Of a DNA stretch of 64,000 nucleotides, positions 53,601-62,532 are shown one piece after another. The stretch spans positions 1 to 64,000 of the forward strand of contig JAEMWC010002058.1 in assembly GCA_016490735.1 (NCBI GenBank), read 5' to 3'. Under the pieces are notes generated by a model, which did not search any database, had not been told where the DNA came from, and saw only the letters and a program-made list of their open reading frames with translations. The position numbers and the translations under genes were made by a program. The stretch comes from Pachyseris speciosa (Eukaryota; Cnidaria; Anthozoa; Scleractinia; Pachyseridae). Position 1 is the first letter of the stretch, and every line of letters begins with the position of its first letter.

Positions 53601-55951
53601 ATATTTTCCACGAGACAGTGGTTGCCTAGCACGAGAGTTTGTGGATATTAGTGAAGGGGATCATATGTTGATATACATATTTGTCATCATTTTATTGTTG
53701 GGCACGGTACTGCACTGCACTAGCTGGTGTGGGGTATTTCCAGTTGCGGATTAGGCTACATGACAGTTTCAGAAATGCTGCAGATAATGCACGAGGATGA
53801 TCTATTTCATATGTGGTACATATCCTTGCAGTGATACCTGCTACGTCGTGTTGTGCAGAACGACCATTCAGTGCGTTGAGCAGATTGAAAACTTACCTCC
53901 GTAGCACCATGTGGCAACAACGTGTCAGTAACATCAGACTTATTAACGGTGAAAGAGCATATGCGTGAGCAGGGTTGGCACAGTGGTGAGAGCGCTCGCC
54001 TTCCACCAATGTGCCCCGGGTTCGATTCCCGGACTCGGCGTCTTAAGTGGACTGAGTTTGTTGGTTCTCTACTCTGCTCCGAGAGTTTTTTCTCCGGGTA
54101 CTCCGGTTCTCCCCTCTCCTCAAAAACCAACATTTCTCCCACACGGCCCCACAAGCTTACAGCTTTAATTCTTAACCGTGTATATTAAATAAAGTTTCTT
54201 TACCTTTTTTTTTGTTTGCCAACTCTGTAGTACACAATGACATGGATTGTATCATTGATATCTTCGGCCGTCGAAATGGCAGAGACACCTATTCCATTTA
54301 ACATGTTTTATGAGCTCAAATGATAGATTAATATGCATATGTAAGAACATTTTTCACTTCATATGTCGTCGGCCTATGTTAGTGCATCGTATGACCCTCG
54401 TTTCTTTTCGACTGTTTCATAACTTTTTGGGTAACTTGCGAAAATTTTTTGGGCAAATGATACACCGCCCCCTGGCAAAAAAGTTGCCCGTACGCCTATG
54501 GTAGATCGTCTAACCATCTGTGAGGTATTCATTTCTTGTCCTTCAAGAATGATTGCACCTAACCAGGTTGCGTGTTTAACGAGATGGTCGAAATGGTCCA
54601 TACAGATCTCTTAATACTGCGAAAGGGAAACAGAGTTGTAGAAATTGGTCCTTTCACGATTGAAGGCTTTCTGAACTTTGCATTCCGCACCTATCTGACG
54701 CGTGTACTTTCCATTTGCAGATATGACGGGATTTGAAAAGGATTGCTTAAATGCTCACAACGAATATCGAGCTAAGCATGGAGTTCCTCCTCTAAACTGG
54801 AACCAACAGCTGAAACAGGACGCACAGGAATGGGCCAACACTCTTGCTCAAAGAGGTAACTCACCCTTTCATGCCCAAAGGAAATGTTCTTTTCTGACGA
54901 AACAAACTCTCCGAAACAAAACCAAACCAAACCAAACCAAACAACTCGTAAATAGGTTATGGTAAAGAGTAAAAATTCCTTTCAAAACAAGTAATATGAA
55001 TGTGTTTATCAGATTCTATTTAAAAATACCAGCAATTAGACACATCAGTTAGGGGGTGTCAACACTTCATGTCGTCAACTGACCAACAAGTGAGACAATA
55101 TTAATAGCTTGTTTTGGACGAACAGGTAACAAACAGGCCGGGATGCATGAGGGGGAGAGGTTGGGGGGGGGGGGGGGGGGGGGCCAGAGTGCTAATGTTC
55201 ACTAGCGAAATCAGGCCATTAACGCTCAAGGACTAGAGTAACTGAAAACTACTAACAATACTGAATGACTGGCGCCAGTGACTAATGTGCCATTCGAGGT
55301 GGGAACATTTTAAAAGTGCACGCCTCTGAACTTGGAATTTTTTCTTCTACTGCTCGTCAACAAAGTAATAAAACCGAAAGGCAGGTGTTGCAAACCGCAT
55401 AACGATTTTTATTATTTCGTAATCGTTTTTTGTTGTTGTTATTGTTGTCGTTGTTGTTGTTGGTGTTGTTGTTGTTATTGTTGGTGGTGGTGGTGGTGTT
55501 ATCTTCTTCTTCTTCTTCTTCTTCTTCTTCTTCTTCTAGCTATTTTGTGAAGCTTAGTTGCTGTAATTCCACATTGATCTTTGTTCTTTCAGATACAACT
55601 GGAGGCAACCTACATGACCCAAACAACCAAGAGGCTGGTGAAAACATCGCATGGTTTACATTTTATAGCCCACAGAAGCAATGCCAAGGACCAAAGCAAC
55701 CCGATTGTACACAATGCCGTGAAATGGTCAAGGACTGGTACGATGAGATTGAAAACTATAATTTTGACACTGGGGAAAGTAATGGTGGCGTGATCTTACA
55801 CTTCACTCAGGTCGTCTGGAAAGAGACCACAGACCTTGGCATGGCAACTGCCATGAGTGATGACATATTTTTTACGGTGGCTCGTTATAAGCCAAAAGGA
55901 AACATGCTTCCTTCAGAGAACTTTATAAAGAATGTACCCAAACTGCTGTAG
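37228..55951 (+). CDS. Secreted multidomain CAP-trefoil-C-type-lectin-like protein (14-exon model)
   Basis: Inferred gene of 14 exons totalling 2754 coding bases (917 residues plus stop). Order: signal peptide (1-17), linker (18-31), CAP A (32-193), P-type trefoil 1 (194-257), linker (258-288), CAP B (289-448), trefoil 2 (449-515), two Pro/Thr/Ser linkers (516-564), C-type-lectin-like domain (565-689), mucin-like linker (690-753), CAP C (754-917). Every one of 13 introns is phase 1 with GT donor and AG acceptor, and every internal exon is a multiple of three, so the model reads through without a stop. No second signal peptide, internal stop exon or polyadenylation site was seen between exons. 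CAP domains are secreted defence, venom-like or matrix proteins; trefoils and lectins bind mucus glycans, so a mucus or extracellular matrix role is plausible. Exon linkage is prediction. Confidence 0.7.
38356..38397 (+). CDS. Exon 2: linker with WRNVGNCGAGL
   Basis: Acceptor TTTACAG, donor GTGAGT, 42 bases. The motif W-x-NVG-x-CG-x-GL reappears in exon 6, marking the start of each duplicated CAP-trefoil module. Confidence 0.65.
   Translation, partial: PKIGEMLETAEQD
38473..38722. repeat. Fold-back of a tRNA-related repeat
   Basis: Inverted arms share GAATGATCCTCGCAGTTGTGA-like and AAGAAGCCTGAAAG/CTTTCAGGCTTCTT sequences and both carry a T-arm-like GGTTTGAACCCGTGACC / GGTCACGGGTTCAAACCCCG (B-box). 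A two-copy head-to-head arrangement in intron 2, not a functional tRNA because no complete cloverleaf forms. Confidence 0.7.
38850..39143 (+). CDS. Exon 3: CAP domain A, N-terminal part
   Basis: Reads CGPRCQRLCLRQHNYYRSLH at the start of the CAP (SCP/PR1) fold, later VENISWKKWGW and AVRSWYSEIK. Two of the usual CAP tetrad residues are seen (Glu in VENI, Glu in YSEI). The first His, present as MHHS in CAP B, aligns with a QRS stretch here and seems lost. Ends YDYGR with phase-1 donor GTTTGT. Confidence 0.85.
39532..39637. repeat. Near-perfect 106-bp palindrome in intron 3
   Basis: GGCCCGGTTCAAACG...GCATTAGATTCGGCACATGTG and its mirror meet at AAATAATTTGCATT; a MITE-type hairpin. Confidence 0.9.
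40299..40634. repeat. MITE with about 36-bp terminal inverted repeats
   Basis: Ends ATGCACATGTCATCGGCTTCC and GGAAAGCCGATGACATGTGCAT plus GTGGGGTCGACCCC on both sides, TA at the borders. The G/C-rich interior has no coding content. Confidence 0.85.
40912..41103 (+). CDS. Exon 4: CAP domain A, C-terminal part
   Basis: Starts after ACAAACAG, giving GGGNGTVTHFKNV; contains the second CAP His (VTHFKN) and LGCGIVIKPGDGAYVVARYS, the end of the fold. Donor GTGAGG at 41104. Confidence 0.8.
41580..41771 (+). CDS. Exon 5: P-type trefoil domain 1
   Basis: Six Cys in trefoil spacing around the signature AGCCYDDIFMDEP and IWCFKR. The domain occupies the whole exon and is flanked by phase-1 introns. Confidence 0.85.
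42169..42347. repeat. MITE in intron 5 with about 65-bp inverted arms
   Basis: Arms ACCCAGTGCAAAAAATGGCTGCC... and ...GGCAGCCATTCTTGCATTGGGT; the interior repeats CCTCACTAACCTCGTT in both orientations. Confidence 0.85.
43487..43579 (+). CDS. Exon 6: linker with SWQNVGSCGQGL
   Basis: 93 bases between TTTCAG and GTAAGT. Its end matches exon 2; the front (AAPPFGIAPQNDPVYGPDT) is Pro-rich and extra. Confidence 0.7.
43727..44643. mobile_element. Internally deleted Mutator-like DNA transposon with 9-bp target duplication
   Basis: Terminal inverted repeats start TAGCCTGCGAGCAAGCTCTC at both ends, and CCTCTTTAG lies directly on both sides (43718-43726 and 44644-44652), a 9-bp target duplication as in MuDR-type elements. 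Inside, 43873-44067 reads RLSDLKPEQRLAVDSLLQSK then DVLAFLPT, the segment just before the Walker A motif of RecQ-like helicases, cut off before the P-loop. On the minus strand 44081-44263 is a Pro/Lys-rich end piece. The element sits in intron 6 and cannot be autonomous. Confidence 0.65.
44691..44824. repeat. Palindromic MITE in intron 6
   Basis: TTTCTGAAAGGTGTAATAAC-TCTATTCCAGG and its complement meet at GGAATACCTTGTGG; borders GGGGCC/CCAGGGG-like. Confidence 0.85.
45689..46168 (+). CDS. Exon 7: complete CAP domain B in one exon
   Basis: Equivalent to exons 3 plus 4 without the intervening intron. All four CAP tetrad positions are present: His (NMHHSPD), Glu (FTESISW), Glu (WYSEIKN) and His (GHFQAVVWK). 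Also VGCGLNIKPNDGTYVTAHY. Starts after GTTTTCAG, ends at GTGCGT. Confidence 0.88.
46510..46613. repeat. Palindromic MITE in intron 7
   Basis: Arms CTAAATGTTTTGGAGTGTAG-TATCGCGGA and TCCGCGATA-CTACACGCCAAAACATCTAA. Confidence 0.85.
46886..47086 (+). CDS. Exon 8: P-type trefoil domain 2
   Basis: Six Cys with KGCCYDDMYMDEP and RTWCFKKK; slightly longer than trefoil 1 between the first two Cys. Acceptor TTGAAG, donor GTATGA. Confidence 0.85.
47252..47322 (+). pseudogene. Relic of a third trefoil exon
   Basis: SPEPCIQKG then YYYDVM reads like the centre of trefoil 2 but both adjacent Cys are Tyr and a stop follows shortly after. It lies 166 bases after exon 8, pointing to a tandem exon duplication that decayed. 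Confidence 0.65.
47586..47898. repeat. Direct repeats of about 38 bp bracketing 236 bases
   Basis: ACAAGGATACTTCTCAAATTAATG...AAGTAAGCT at 47586-47623 recurs at 47860-47898. The bracketed part includes CTGTTTCGGCCTTGTTAGGCCTCATCAGCATGG, a short hairpin repeat. Confidence 0.7.
48146..48267. repeat. GGTTAGCGCTAACC MITE, copy 2
   Basis: Same palindromic element as 33183-33302, with one arm end altered (ACCATGCAACTCAGC). Confidence 0.9.
50118..50326 (-). mobile_element. tRNA-derived SINE, minus-strand copy
   Basis: Read on the minus strand: GGGATGGCGTAGTGGTGAGAGCAC (A-box region), GGGTTCGATTC (B-box), then the body with TTCTCTACTCTGCT, TTTTTCTCCGGGTACTCCGG and a tail CCAACATTTTCAAATTC. Related copies are at 52409 and 53970. 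Confidence 0.8.
50400..50498 (+). CDS. Exon 9: Pro/Thr/Ser/Gln linker
   Basis: Acceptor TTTCTTAG, donor GTGAGT; 33 residues rich in Pro, Gln, Ser and Thr (EAQPTQQPSTTPGN), likely O-glycosylated spacer. Confidence 0.65.
50889..50936 (+). CDS. Exon 10: short Pro/Thr/Ser linker
   Basis: 48 bases, VTPTAGPTPGSQPPST, between CCTCCAG and GTGAGT. Its end (GSQPPST/GSQPSSS) matches the end of exon 9, indicating exon duplication. Confidence 0.65.
51671..52045 (+). CDS. Exon 11: C-type-lectin-like domain
   Basis: One-exon domain: CFASSCYTF (N-terminal Cys pair), W...NAC, GGDLVSMEKEEEWEYI, EWHIGLRKEGDWKWVSGEPL, ending RAYICEIP. The Cys pair NAC-ICE is kept, but both members of the other core disulphide are absent. 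The sugar-site motif reads QPS instead of QPD or EPN and WND reads FND, so Ca-dependent sugar binding is doubtful. Confidence 0.85.
52409..52680 (+). mobile_element. tRNA-derived SINE, second copy
   Basis: GGGATGGCGCAGAGGTGACAG, then GGGTTCGATTTCCGG and the same body (GAGGTTTTTCTTCGGGTACTC, AATCAACATTTCCAAATTC). Diverged tRNA head; located in intron 11. Confidence 0.8.
53054..53245 (+). CDS. Exon 12: mucin-like Pro/Thr/Gly/Ser linker
   Basis: 64 residues with GGPTTPVGTTVGPTEGGTTG-type content and no Cys. Acceptor TTACAG. The end is set at GAAG|GTTATA because it gives phase 1; this donor is weaker than the others, so the exon end is less sure. Confidence 0.6.
53970..54195 (+). mobile_element. 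tRNA-derived SINE, third copy
   Basis: AGGGTTGGCACAGTGGTGAGAGC, GGGTTCGATTCCCGG, TTCTCTACTCTGCTCCGAG, CTCCGGGTACTCCGG, tail to about 54195. Best-preserved A and B boxes of the three copies. Confidence 0.85.
54721..54855 (+). CDS. Exon 13: CAP domain C, first part
   Basis: CLNAHNEYRAKHGVPPLNWN and QEWANTLAQR form the first helix region of a CAP domain of the GLIPR2/PR1 type, different in style from CAP A and B. Acceptor TTTGCAG, donor GTAACT. Confidence 0.85.
55141..55550. repeat. Homopolymer and trinucleotide repeats in intron 13
   Basis: A run of about 18 G near 55164-55182, (TTG)n with interruptions at 55431-55500 and (TTC)n at 55503-55538. Confidence 0.9.
55593..55951 (+). CDS. Exon 14: CAP domain C, remainder and stop
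   Basis: Contains the CAP residues His (NLHDPNN), Glu (AGENIAWF), Glu (WYDEIEN) and His (LHFTQVVWK); the usual GCG after it reads GMA. Ends KNVPKLL and TAG at 55949-55951. AATAAA at 55953 and 56009 could be polyadenylation signals. Confidence 0.88.
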
Positions 55952-56232
55952 AAATAAACTAGTGCCTGCTCTCCTATTTTAAGTTACAATTGTTATCTTT
56001 ATAAGATCAATAAACTGCCATAAATTCTGCGCAATGCATGTAATTACCTTGACGTCATTGTTTCTGAAGTTCATTCAAGTGTGATGATATTGGTAAATAA
56101 ATATTGCAACAATTTCAACAACGTGAACAAAAGGCATTGTTAAAAAGTGCCGAAAAGACAATAAAAGGTCATTTTGAAATAATCCCATCAGCGGGAAAAC
56201 AATAGTATGTTAAATGCCAGCGGGAGAGTTAA

Positions 56233-56421
56233 GGCCCCGTCCACACGTATCCGGAGATTTTTGTACCCGCAAATTTTTTTATGCGGATACACCTAGCGTC
56301 CACACGTGTCCGCCGTATACGCTCGGTGTATCCGGAGATTTCTGTATACGCTCTCCAGAGTTGAAATTTCTGTATACGCTGTGTATCCGGATACGTGTGG
56401 ACGCTCGTATCCATATATTTT
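56233..56421. repeat. Interrupted MITE at the insertion site of the second Maverick
   Basis: GGCCCCGTCCACACGTATCCGG starts a repeat with several direct and inverted GTATCCGGATACGTGTGGAC words. It stops abruptly at 56421, where the Maverick terminus begins, so the Maverick probably inserted into it. Confidence 0.6.
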
Positions 56422-56502
56422 AGTAGTATAGTGTTTGGGGGTACGAAATCATTTGATCTCATTTTCCCCAAACTATTACTGCCTTCTGATCTCGTATTCT
56501 GG

Positions 56503-56702
56503 AATATATAGTTATTTAATTTGATGAAATATATAGTTATTTAATTTGATGGAATATATAGTTATTTAATTTGATGAAATATATAGTTATTTAATTTGAT
56601 GGAATATATAGTTATTTAATTTGATGGAATATATAGTTATTTAATTTGATGGAATATATAGTTATTTAATTTGATGGAATCTATAGTTGCTCAATCTGAT
56701 GG
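56503..56702. repeat. Eight 25-bp iterons (right copy)
   Basis: Unit AATATATAGTTATTTAATTTGATGG, complement of the left-copy unit. The two innermost are diverged as in the left copy; some units carry GATGAA instead of GATGGA. Confidence 0.95.
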
Positions 56703-57026
56703 AACCAAGGTCAGCACACTTCATAAAATGCGTGACATTCTCGGAAAAATCACCAAGCGTGACATTCTCGGAAAACAGGGAATGAGTCATCGCCTATAGC
56801 TGCAGAAAAAAAATAGCAAAACTGGTGGCCACCAGAACCTCTCATGAGGGACTTAATTTGGAATTTGAATCACCACCCGTCCCTCATGAGAGGTTTTTTT
56901 GTTTTGTTTTTTTGAATTCCCACCTCCACACCACCAGAGCACTATCATTTATGTCTTTCCCACCTCCACTCCGCTCTGGCCCTATCAGACCCTCTTGGGG
57001 CCAATTATTTGTTTATTTGTTTTTTT

Positions 57027-57115
57027 CACCCTCCGGCTTGAGATTGAACCGGCACTTCTGAGAAGCCGAAGCTTCACTATAGCTCTACCCAACAATCCGA
57101 CACCATCTAAGGGTG
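57027..57115 (-). ncRNA. Candidate tRNA-like structured RNA (right copy)
   Basis: Same closing stem (CACCCT/AGGGTG), A-box-like and B-box-like words as at 12347-12437. Here the central hairpin is a clean GAAGC-TTCG-GCTTC, better paired than in the left copy. The minus strand is the sense strand. Confidence 0.4.
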
Positions 57116-57483
57116 ATTATTTATTTTTCATTTTTTATTATTTTTTTATTTTTTCAACCCATGGAATAACGGCGGGGGTTTTTCATTATTCCATGGGGTG
57201 GCTTGTATACATTTCGCTAACGAAAGGCCCCCGCTTTTTCCAATCGTTAGTATACTCTGCATACAAGCCACTCTTTATCTGTGTGAAACAACCCTTATAT
57301 ATTCGTTTGTATTTTCATTTTTATGCTTGTGGTACATAAATGAAATTTACAAAGATAAAAAATAATACGCATGTGTAAAAAGCGAAAAATCTGACGTAGT
57401 TTGATGACTCATTCGAAAGGGAAACCCCCCAAAGAGGGCAGTATTTTAAAACTCACAAAAATCATATGGCGTGACGTCAACAG

Positions 57484-60400
57484 CTAGATTTTAAAATGTC
57501 CATAAGCAAAGCTTGTCACGCCATTATCATGAATATACCGCTTATCGTCAAAGCAGCTGAGTGATACTTTATTTATCTCATAACTTCCAAGTTGATGGTT
57601 CTGACTTCTAATTGTTTTCATTCTATGATGCATCTGTTTATTATCAAATAGTGTCTCTTTATAATTTTCATGTTTGATGTTATTCTTAATAATATTCTTA
57701 CTAATACCTTTTGCTGTCTTCCCTCCTTTCTGATCATCTTTAATATAGCTATACATCTTCGATCGTAAACCGATGAATTCGCAAACGGGTACTCCTGCTG
57801 CCTCATCTTTGAATTTGCCAATAACTTTTTTATTGGTCTTATCGGAGAATGGCGAGCTTTCAGGATATTCACTGTTGTCAAATTTATTTTTATCCTTCCA
57901 GAAATTTCTATAGATGTCATGGGTTCCAATTTCATATGTCAGTGAGTCTGTGTCTGTGAATAATAATTTTGCTTCATCTCCATATTTCTCTTTGATGTAG
58001 TTGTAATGGAAATCGTACATCAGTGTCTTGCTAAGGTCTAGAATACACATACCCACATATGCCGGCCTGTTCAGGGTGAGTGTTTCTTTTATCTTATGAA
58101 CAGCTACTAGATTTTGATCGAAGATTTTACTGCTAACATATGTCGGTTTACTGGCTAATTTCAATAGCTTCTCCTCATCAGTCACCAATCTGACGTCTAC
58201 TCGCTTTCTTAGGTTTTCCATCGTTTTGCCAAATACACTGTTATTCATCAGCTTGAAAAAGTCTTTCTCAAAAGCATTTTTAGCATTCTTACGTTTTTCA
58301 GTATTGAAATCAATATATTGCCTAAGCCACGCGGACTGATTGAATTCTAACACTCGATGGATTTTAGTTATTTTCAAACCGAGATCAGTATATAATTGGA
58401 GGTTCCTGTAATGGAGCACGTATTTTTCTTTGTTGCTTAATGTTGGTATCAGTTTATGTACCAGACCAGTTGATATTTTATATTTCTTCGCTATGTTTTT
58501 ACAATAATCTGATAGCATGTCCCCAGTCACTTTGACCTTTTCCGGTGCCAGTGGATAGTCATTGTGAAGATCATGCAATTCTTCAGGATATTTCATGTCA
58601 ACTTCAAGAATCAAACCTTTGTTGCTGTCTTTTTTATAGACAGCCAGGTCTAAATTATTGATCTGTTTTTGTGTCAACCATTTGAAACCACCGGTTGGTA
58701 AATATTGACTCATAGCCCAACCATACAAATTATTAGCATCAAGATAAACGATGTACTTCGAGGGCGCCTTCTCGTCATACTCTTTCATGTATTTATTATT
58801 TGCTTTACCGTAACGGTTGGCTATATAGCTGATTCCTCCACGCAGACCCTTTTCAATGAACTGGAACATATCAATATCAGTCATCAATTCTAATTTTATG
58901 TCAGTCATTTTTAGCATGGCGTCCCAAGATAAACCGGGAGATGTGAAATAGTGACACGGGTCCAGTTTATAGTACTCAAGGCATGTTTTTCTGAAGTTTT
59001 CAAATACATCAGCCAGTAGGAGTACATCTGTTTTAAGGTACAGGTCATGATAATCACCCATGTTTTTCAAAGAGAATGTTTCCCACACTGTCTGAGCATG
59101 TGTATAGTCTTCATCTGATATATGCTCATCACTCAGTATGCTATAGAATTCATTTTTTGATGGCAGCTTCTGATTGAATTGATCGAAACTGTCCATGTAG
59201 TCGTAAGGATAAACACCTTTCTGTGCCATCAGATTAAGATCCTTTCCCTTAAACTCTTGTGAGGTGTATTTTAAGGCTTCTCTAGGTAGATTGCCTACAA
59301 GTTTTTCCAAACTGGAGCTCATGAACTGGAAACTATCAATGAAGGTCAAGTGGTTGCCAAGCATGAAAGCCATATACTTCTCCATGTTATTTGGGATAGC
59401 ATTGATATTCATTTGACAGTTTTCACCTTTCTTGTTTTTGCAAGTGTGCTTCTTAACAATAGCTCCAATCTCCTGCATAATAAAATGACTATCATAGCCT
59501 CTTAGATTGTGAAATATGACTGGTATTTTTATTTCTTCTGGGTTCACTCTGAGTTTCAGATTACAATCTTGGTGAGCAGAACCTCTGTATTTACCAGTGA
59601 TGTGACAATGATCTCGGACTCGGATATCTTTGTCAGTGTATTTCTTATCACAGATGTGACAAACTTTGGCTTTTCGGAATTTCTCTTCATCATCTTTAGT
59701 CATTTTCAATGGTTTGTTAAAATTTTTTTTCACAACATTCTTGCAATATTTGACCTCCTCAAGCATAGCTTCCATAAATTTGTACACAGCCTTTTCACCC
59801 CTGTATATTACTGCTGGTTTGCTGTATTTATCGTCATAGCAACAAACAACTTTATAGCCGTAGCCACAGTCAGTATGCTTCTGATAGGCTTCAGTATATG
59901 ATTTATCACTGTTGGGTTGACAACCGTGTATTTTTTCAGTGATCGCCTCAAAGTCAGCATATATAACAAATGGTACCCGCTGTTGTTTATGAAAGTTGTT
60001 GAATTTCAGTATGCTGTTATCTTTGTTTGGCATTTTTATTGCCTGTATGCCATTTACTTGCATGCAGTTGTCCTTATGATTATTCAACACCCTTTCAGAG
60101 CTGAAGCATTGAAGACAGTGCATACAAAAATGTTTTCTTTCTTTGTGCTTTGTTTGATTGTACATAAACTTATTGAAATCTTTGATCAGCACATAATGCT
60201 TGTTTTCATTTTCAGTTATTAGAAGCAGATTCAAGCAGTCTGTATATTTCTCTTTTGAAACAAAAATTGGATATGGCTGTCTATTCTCATAACCAAAAAC
60301 ATTGATGTTGATCTCATTTTGTTTTTCAATCTTGTTGTAATGCTTGGTTGCAACTGGGAATTCAATCCCTGTATAATCCAATTTTTCAATGTATTTTTTG

Positions 60401-61287
60401 TCAACTTTTTTAATCCTCTGTGGGTATTTCTCTTGTGGGTTCAGGTGTCTGATGTGACACCATCGGAAGCATTCATTATCCTCATTTTTCAAGTTAATTA
60501 AACCCTTTGCACTGTTTCTGAGTTCATTCGGTAGTTTAATGTATGAAGAACCCATCATAGGTCGATATTTCACAACATTGAGGTAATGGCTGTCAACAGA
60601 TTCAATTGTCCAACCTGAACCTTCAGATACCCAAACTGCAATCTTATTCATTATTTGGTCTTTTGACAACTGCAGTGATTCATTTACTTCCAGATTATTC
60701 ACAATTGTTTGAGCTACACTGTTGAAATATGCTGTTTTGTATTCTATTTCTCCGTCAGTCATTTTTGCAAATATTACCTTGAGTGTTTCAACAAATTTGA
60801 GACCCTTAATTTCATTCAACAATTTTATAATATTATATGCAACAGCCTTTCTTGTGTTTTGCAGTTGCGCAAGCGGGTCTTTGTTATTTTTTATACCGAT
60901 TTCAAAAGATTTTGTGAAGCCCTTCAGAGCTTTCTCTGTTTGCCCTATCTTAGTCCTGGGTGTAGGTGTTGGTCTCTGAATCACCTGTTTGGTTCTGGGG
61001 CTGGGATCGGTCTCTTTTCAATTGTTCTATTTCTTCCAACCATTCTTTTGGTGGTGCTGGTAATCTTTTTCTTTCGAAGTAATCAACCAATTCTTTCACA
61101 GTTGGTCTTTTCATCCTTGGGGCGGGAATTGGTCTTGTTCTTGGGGCGGAATCGGTTTTGTGTCATCAACTATAATAACTTTAGGCTTTTTCTGCTGCTT
61201 CAACAGCAATTCGATTAGCTTGGATTTGCTCAGTTTTTTCAAACTTTTCTTATCCATATTACTACTAGTTTCGATAATTTTTTCCAT
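57484..61287 (-). CDS. Protein-primed type B DNA polymerase (right copy), catalytic part intact
   Basis: Uninterrupted for 1166 codons from 60984 to 57484. Approximate residues in that frame: Cys/His finger 290-312, exonuclease motif DFEA 343, endonuclease-VII-like Cys/His module 441-475, motif A DANNLYGW 748, motif B NNSVFGKT 913, motif C DTDS 1008. The true start by homology is the ATG at 61287, but small indels near 61000 and 61150 shift the frame within the Pro-rich N-terminal region, so the gene is probably impaired although its catalytic core is whole. It replicates the element genome using a protein primer (family knowledge). Confidence 0.92.
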
Positions 61288-61389
61288 TTATAATATATAT
61301 AGTTATTATTTCTTTAAAACATTTCCGTCTGTGTTTAAATATGGTTGAGAATTCAATTGATCCAATTACTGGATCCTTTTGAATTGTAA

Positions 61390-61586
61390 TTATTGAAGAA
61401 TATTTTTTTGATGTTTTTTTGTTTTAATATGACAAGATTTTCCTGCCATTGTGTAGTTACGTCCTGTGTTACATATGTTACAGTACCATTCTTTATTTAG
61501 CATATAGGTAGTCTTGTGTTTTTTTCTTTCCTCATCACTGAGAACTCTAGGCCTTCCCGACCTCTCTTAACATTTTGATTCTCCAT
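61390..61586 (-). pseudogene. AT-hook/zinc-finger protein, right copy, frameshifted
   Basis: Counterpart of 7854-8051. One G of the GGGG run in the AT-hook codons is missing, giving a shift after about ten residues; the zinc-finger part is still readable. Confidence 0.7.
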
Positions 61587-61618
61587 ATATATCTATATAT
61601 TTTTATTTTTAAACCAAT

Positions 61619-62470
61619 TTAATTTTCTTTTAAATCTTTCCTTCGTGATAAGTATAATTTGCTTTCTTCCAAGTGTTTGGTTATTTCATGAATCAAGTCT
61701 TCGAAACAATTGCTCATGATGTACTTACACTTATTTTTCTCATACATTTGCTTCATACATTTTTGTTTATCTGACACTTGATACACACCAGTTGGACTTT
61801 TGAATTCAAGACATAGAGAATTGTATTTTCTAGTGGGATTCAACAGCATTAAATCACACTGACCAGCCATATATCCTTTGTTATAACTTCTGATTCTCAT
61901 ATTTGAGCTTATTTGATTTTCACCTAATCCCGCCACCATTAATGCGTCTTCATATTTCTTTCTGATGAATGACACAATCTTGTAGTGCAGATCATTTTCA
62001 CTTTCAATCATCAGCATGTTATTACTTCTATCATTGAACTGTTTGTAATATCCCTGTTTTCTGATTGATGGTAATACTTTTGATGTAACCCAATGTTTGA
62101 ATTTTACTGCTTCCTGTTTTTTGGAAGTCAGTATAAGGGAATAAAATCCTGATTCATTTATAAAAAAACATTTATAAGACTGTTTGACCTGATGGACACT
62201 TTCGGTCCCTCTGCTTCCGACCTGATGGACACTTTCGGTCCCTCTGCTTCCGACTGATGGACACTTTCGGTCCCTCTGCTATTCGTCATTATTTTGAGGT
62301 CTATCAGATTTTATCATCAGGTACAACATATTTCTAACCGCTCTTTGTGGATTTTTATAGTCAAGAATTTTGGCTATATCTCTTCCTCTGAACCAAACGT
62401 TATTTTTATCATCAAGATAGCAATCTATTGATACATCTAATTCTTTATTATCGTAGGAATATTTTTGCAT
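61619..62470 (-). pseudogene. Bro-N plus VRR-NUC-type protein, right copy, broken by different repeats
   Basis: The Bro-N first half (VWFRGRDIAKILDYKN) ends in a stop at 62279-62281, right before tandem repeats. The nuclease half is open (61619-62017) with GQCDLML and LCLEFKSP. Same architecture as the left copy, but the interrupting repeat has an unrelated unit. Confidence 0.65.
62186..62280 (-). repeat. 33-bp tandem repeats in the right-copy Bro-N gene
   Basis: Three units (33, 32 bases and a partial) of CTGATGGACACTTTCGGTCC-CTCTGCTTCCGAC on the plus strand; on the minus strand they read SRGTESVHQVG. Each includes GGAC/GTCC as a small inverted repeat. Confidence 0.85.
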
Positions 62471-62532
62471 TTGTATATTATATTATAATAATTTATTTTT
62501 TAAATTCATTTTCAACCTATGTTTAAATATAG

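Larger units (their letters stand above)
56422..57483. repeat. Non-coding terminal region of the right Maverick copy
   Basis: Carries the terminal sequence (56422-56502), eight 25-bp iterons (56503-56702), the 15-bp hairpin (56839-56894), the tRNA-like segment and the CCCATGGAATAA hairpin (57159-57198) in the same order as the left copy. Confidence 0.85.

Noticed and set aside
53354..53754. Continuation of exon 12 or extra exons after 53250
   Set aside because: Frames there run through G-rich repeats with no splice sites giving phase 1 and no domain content.
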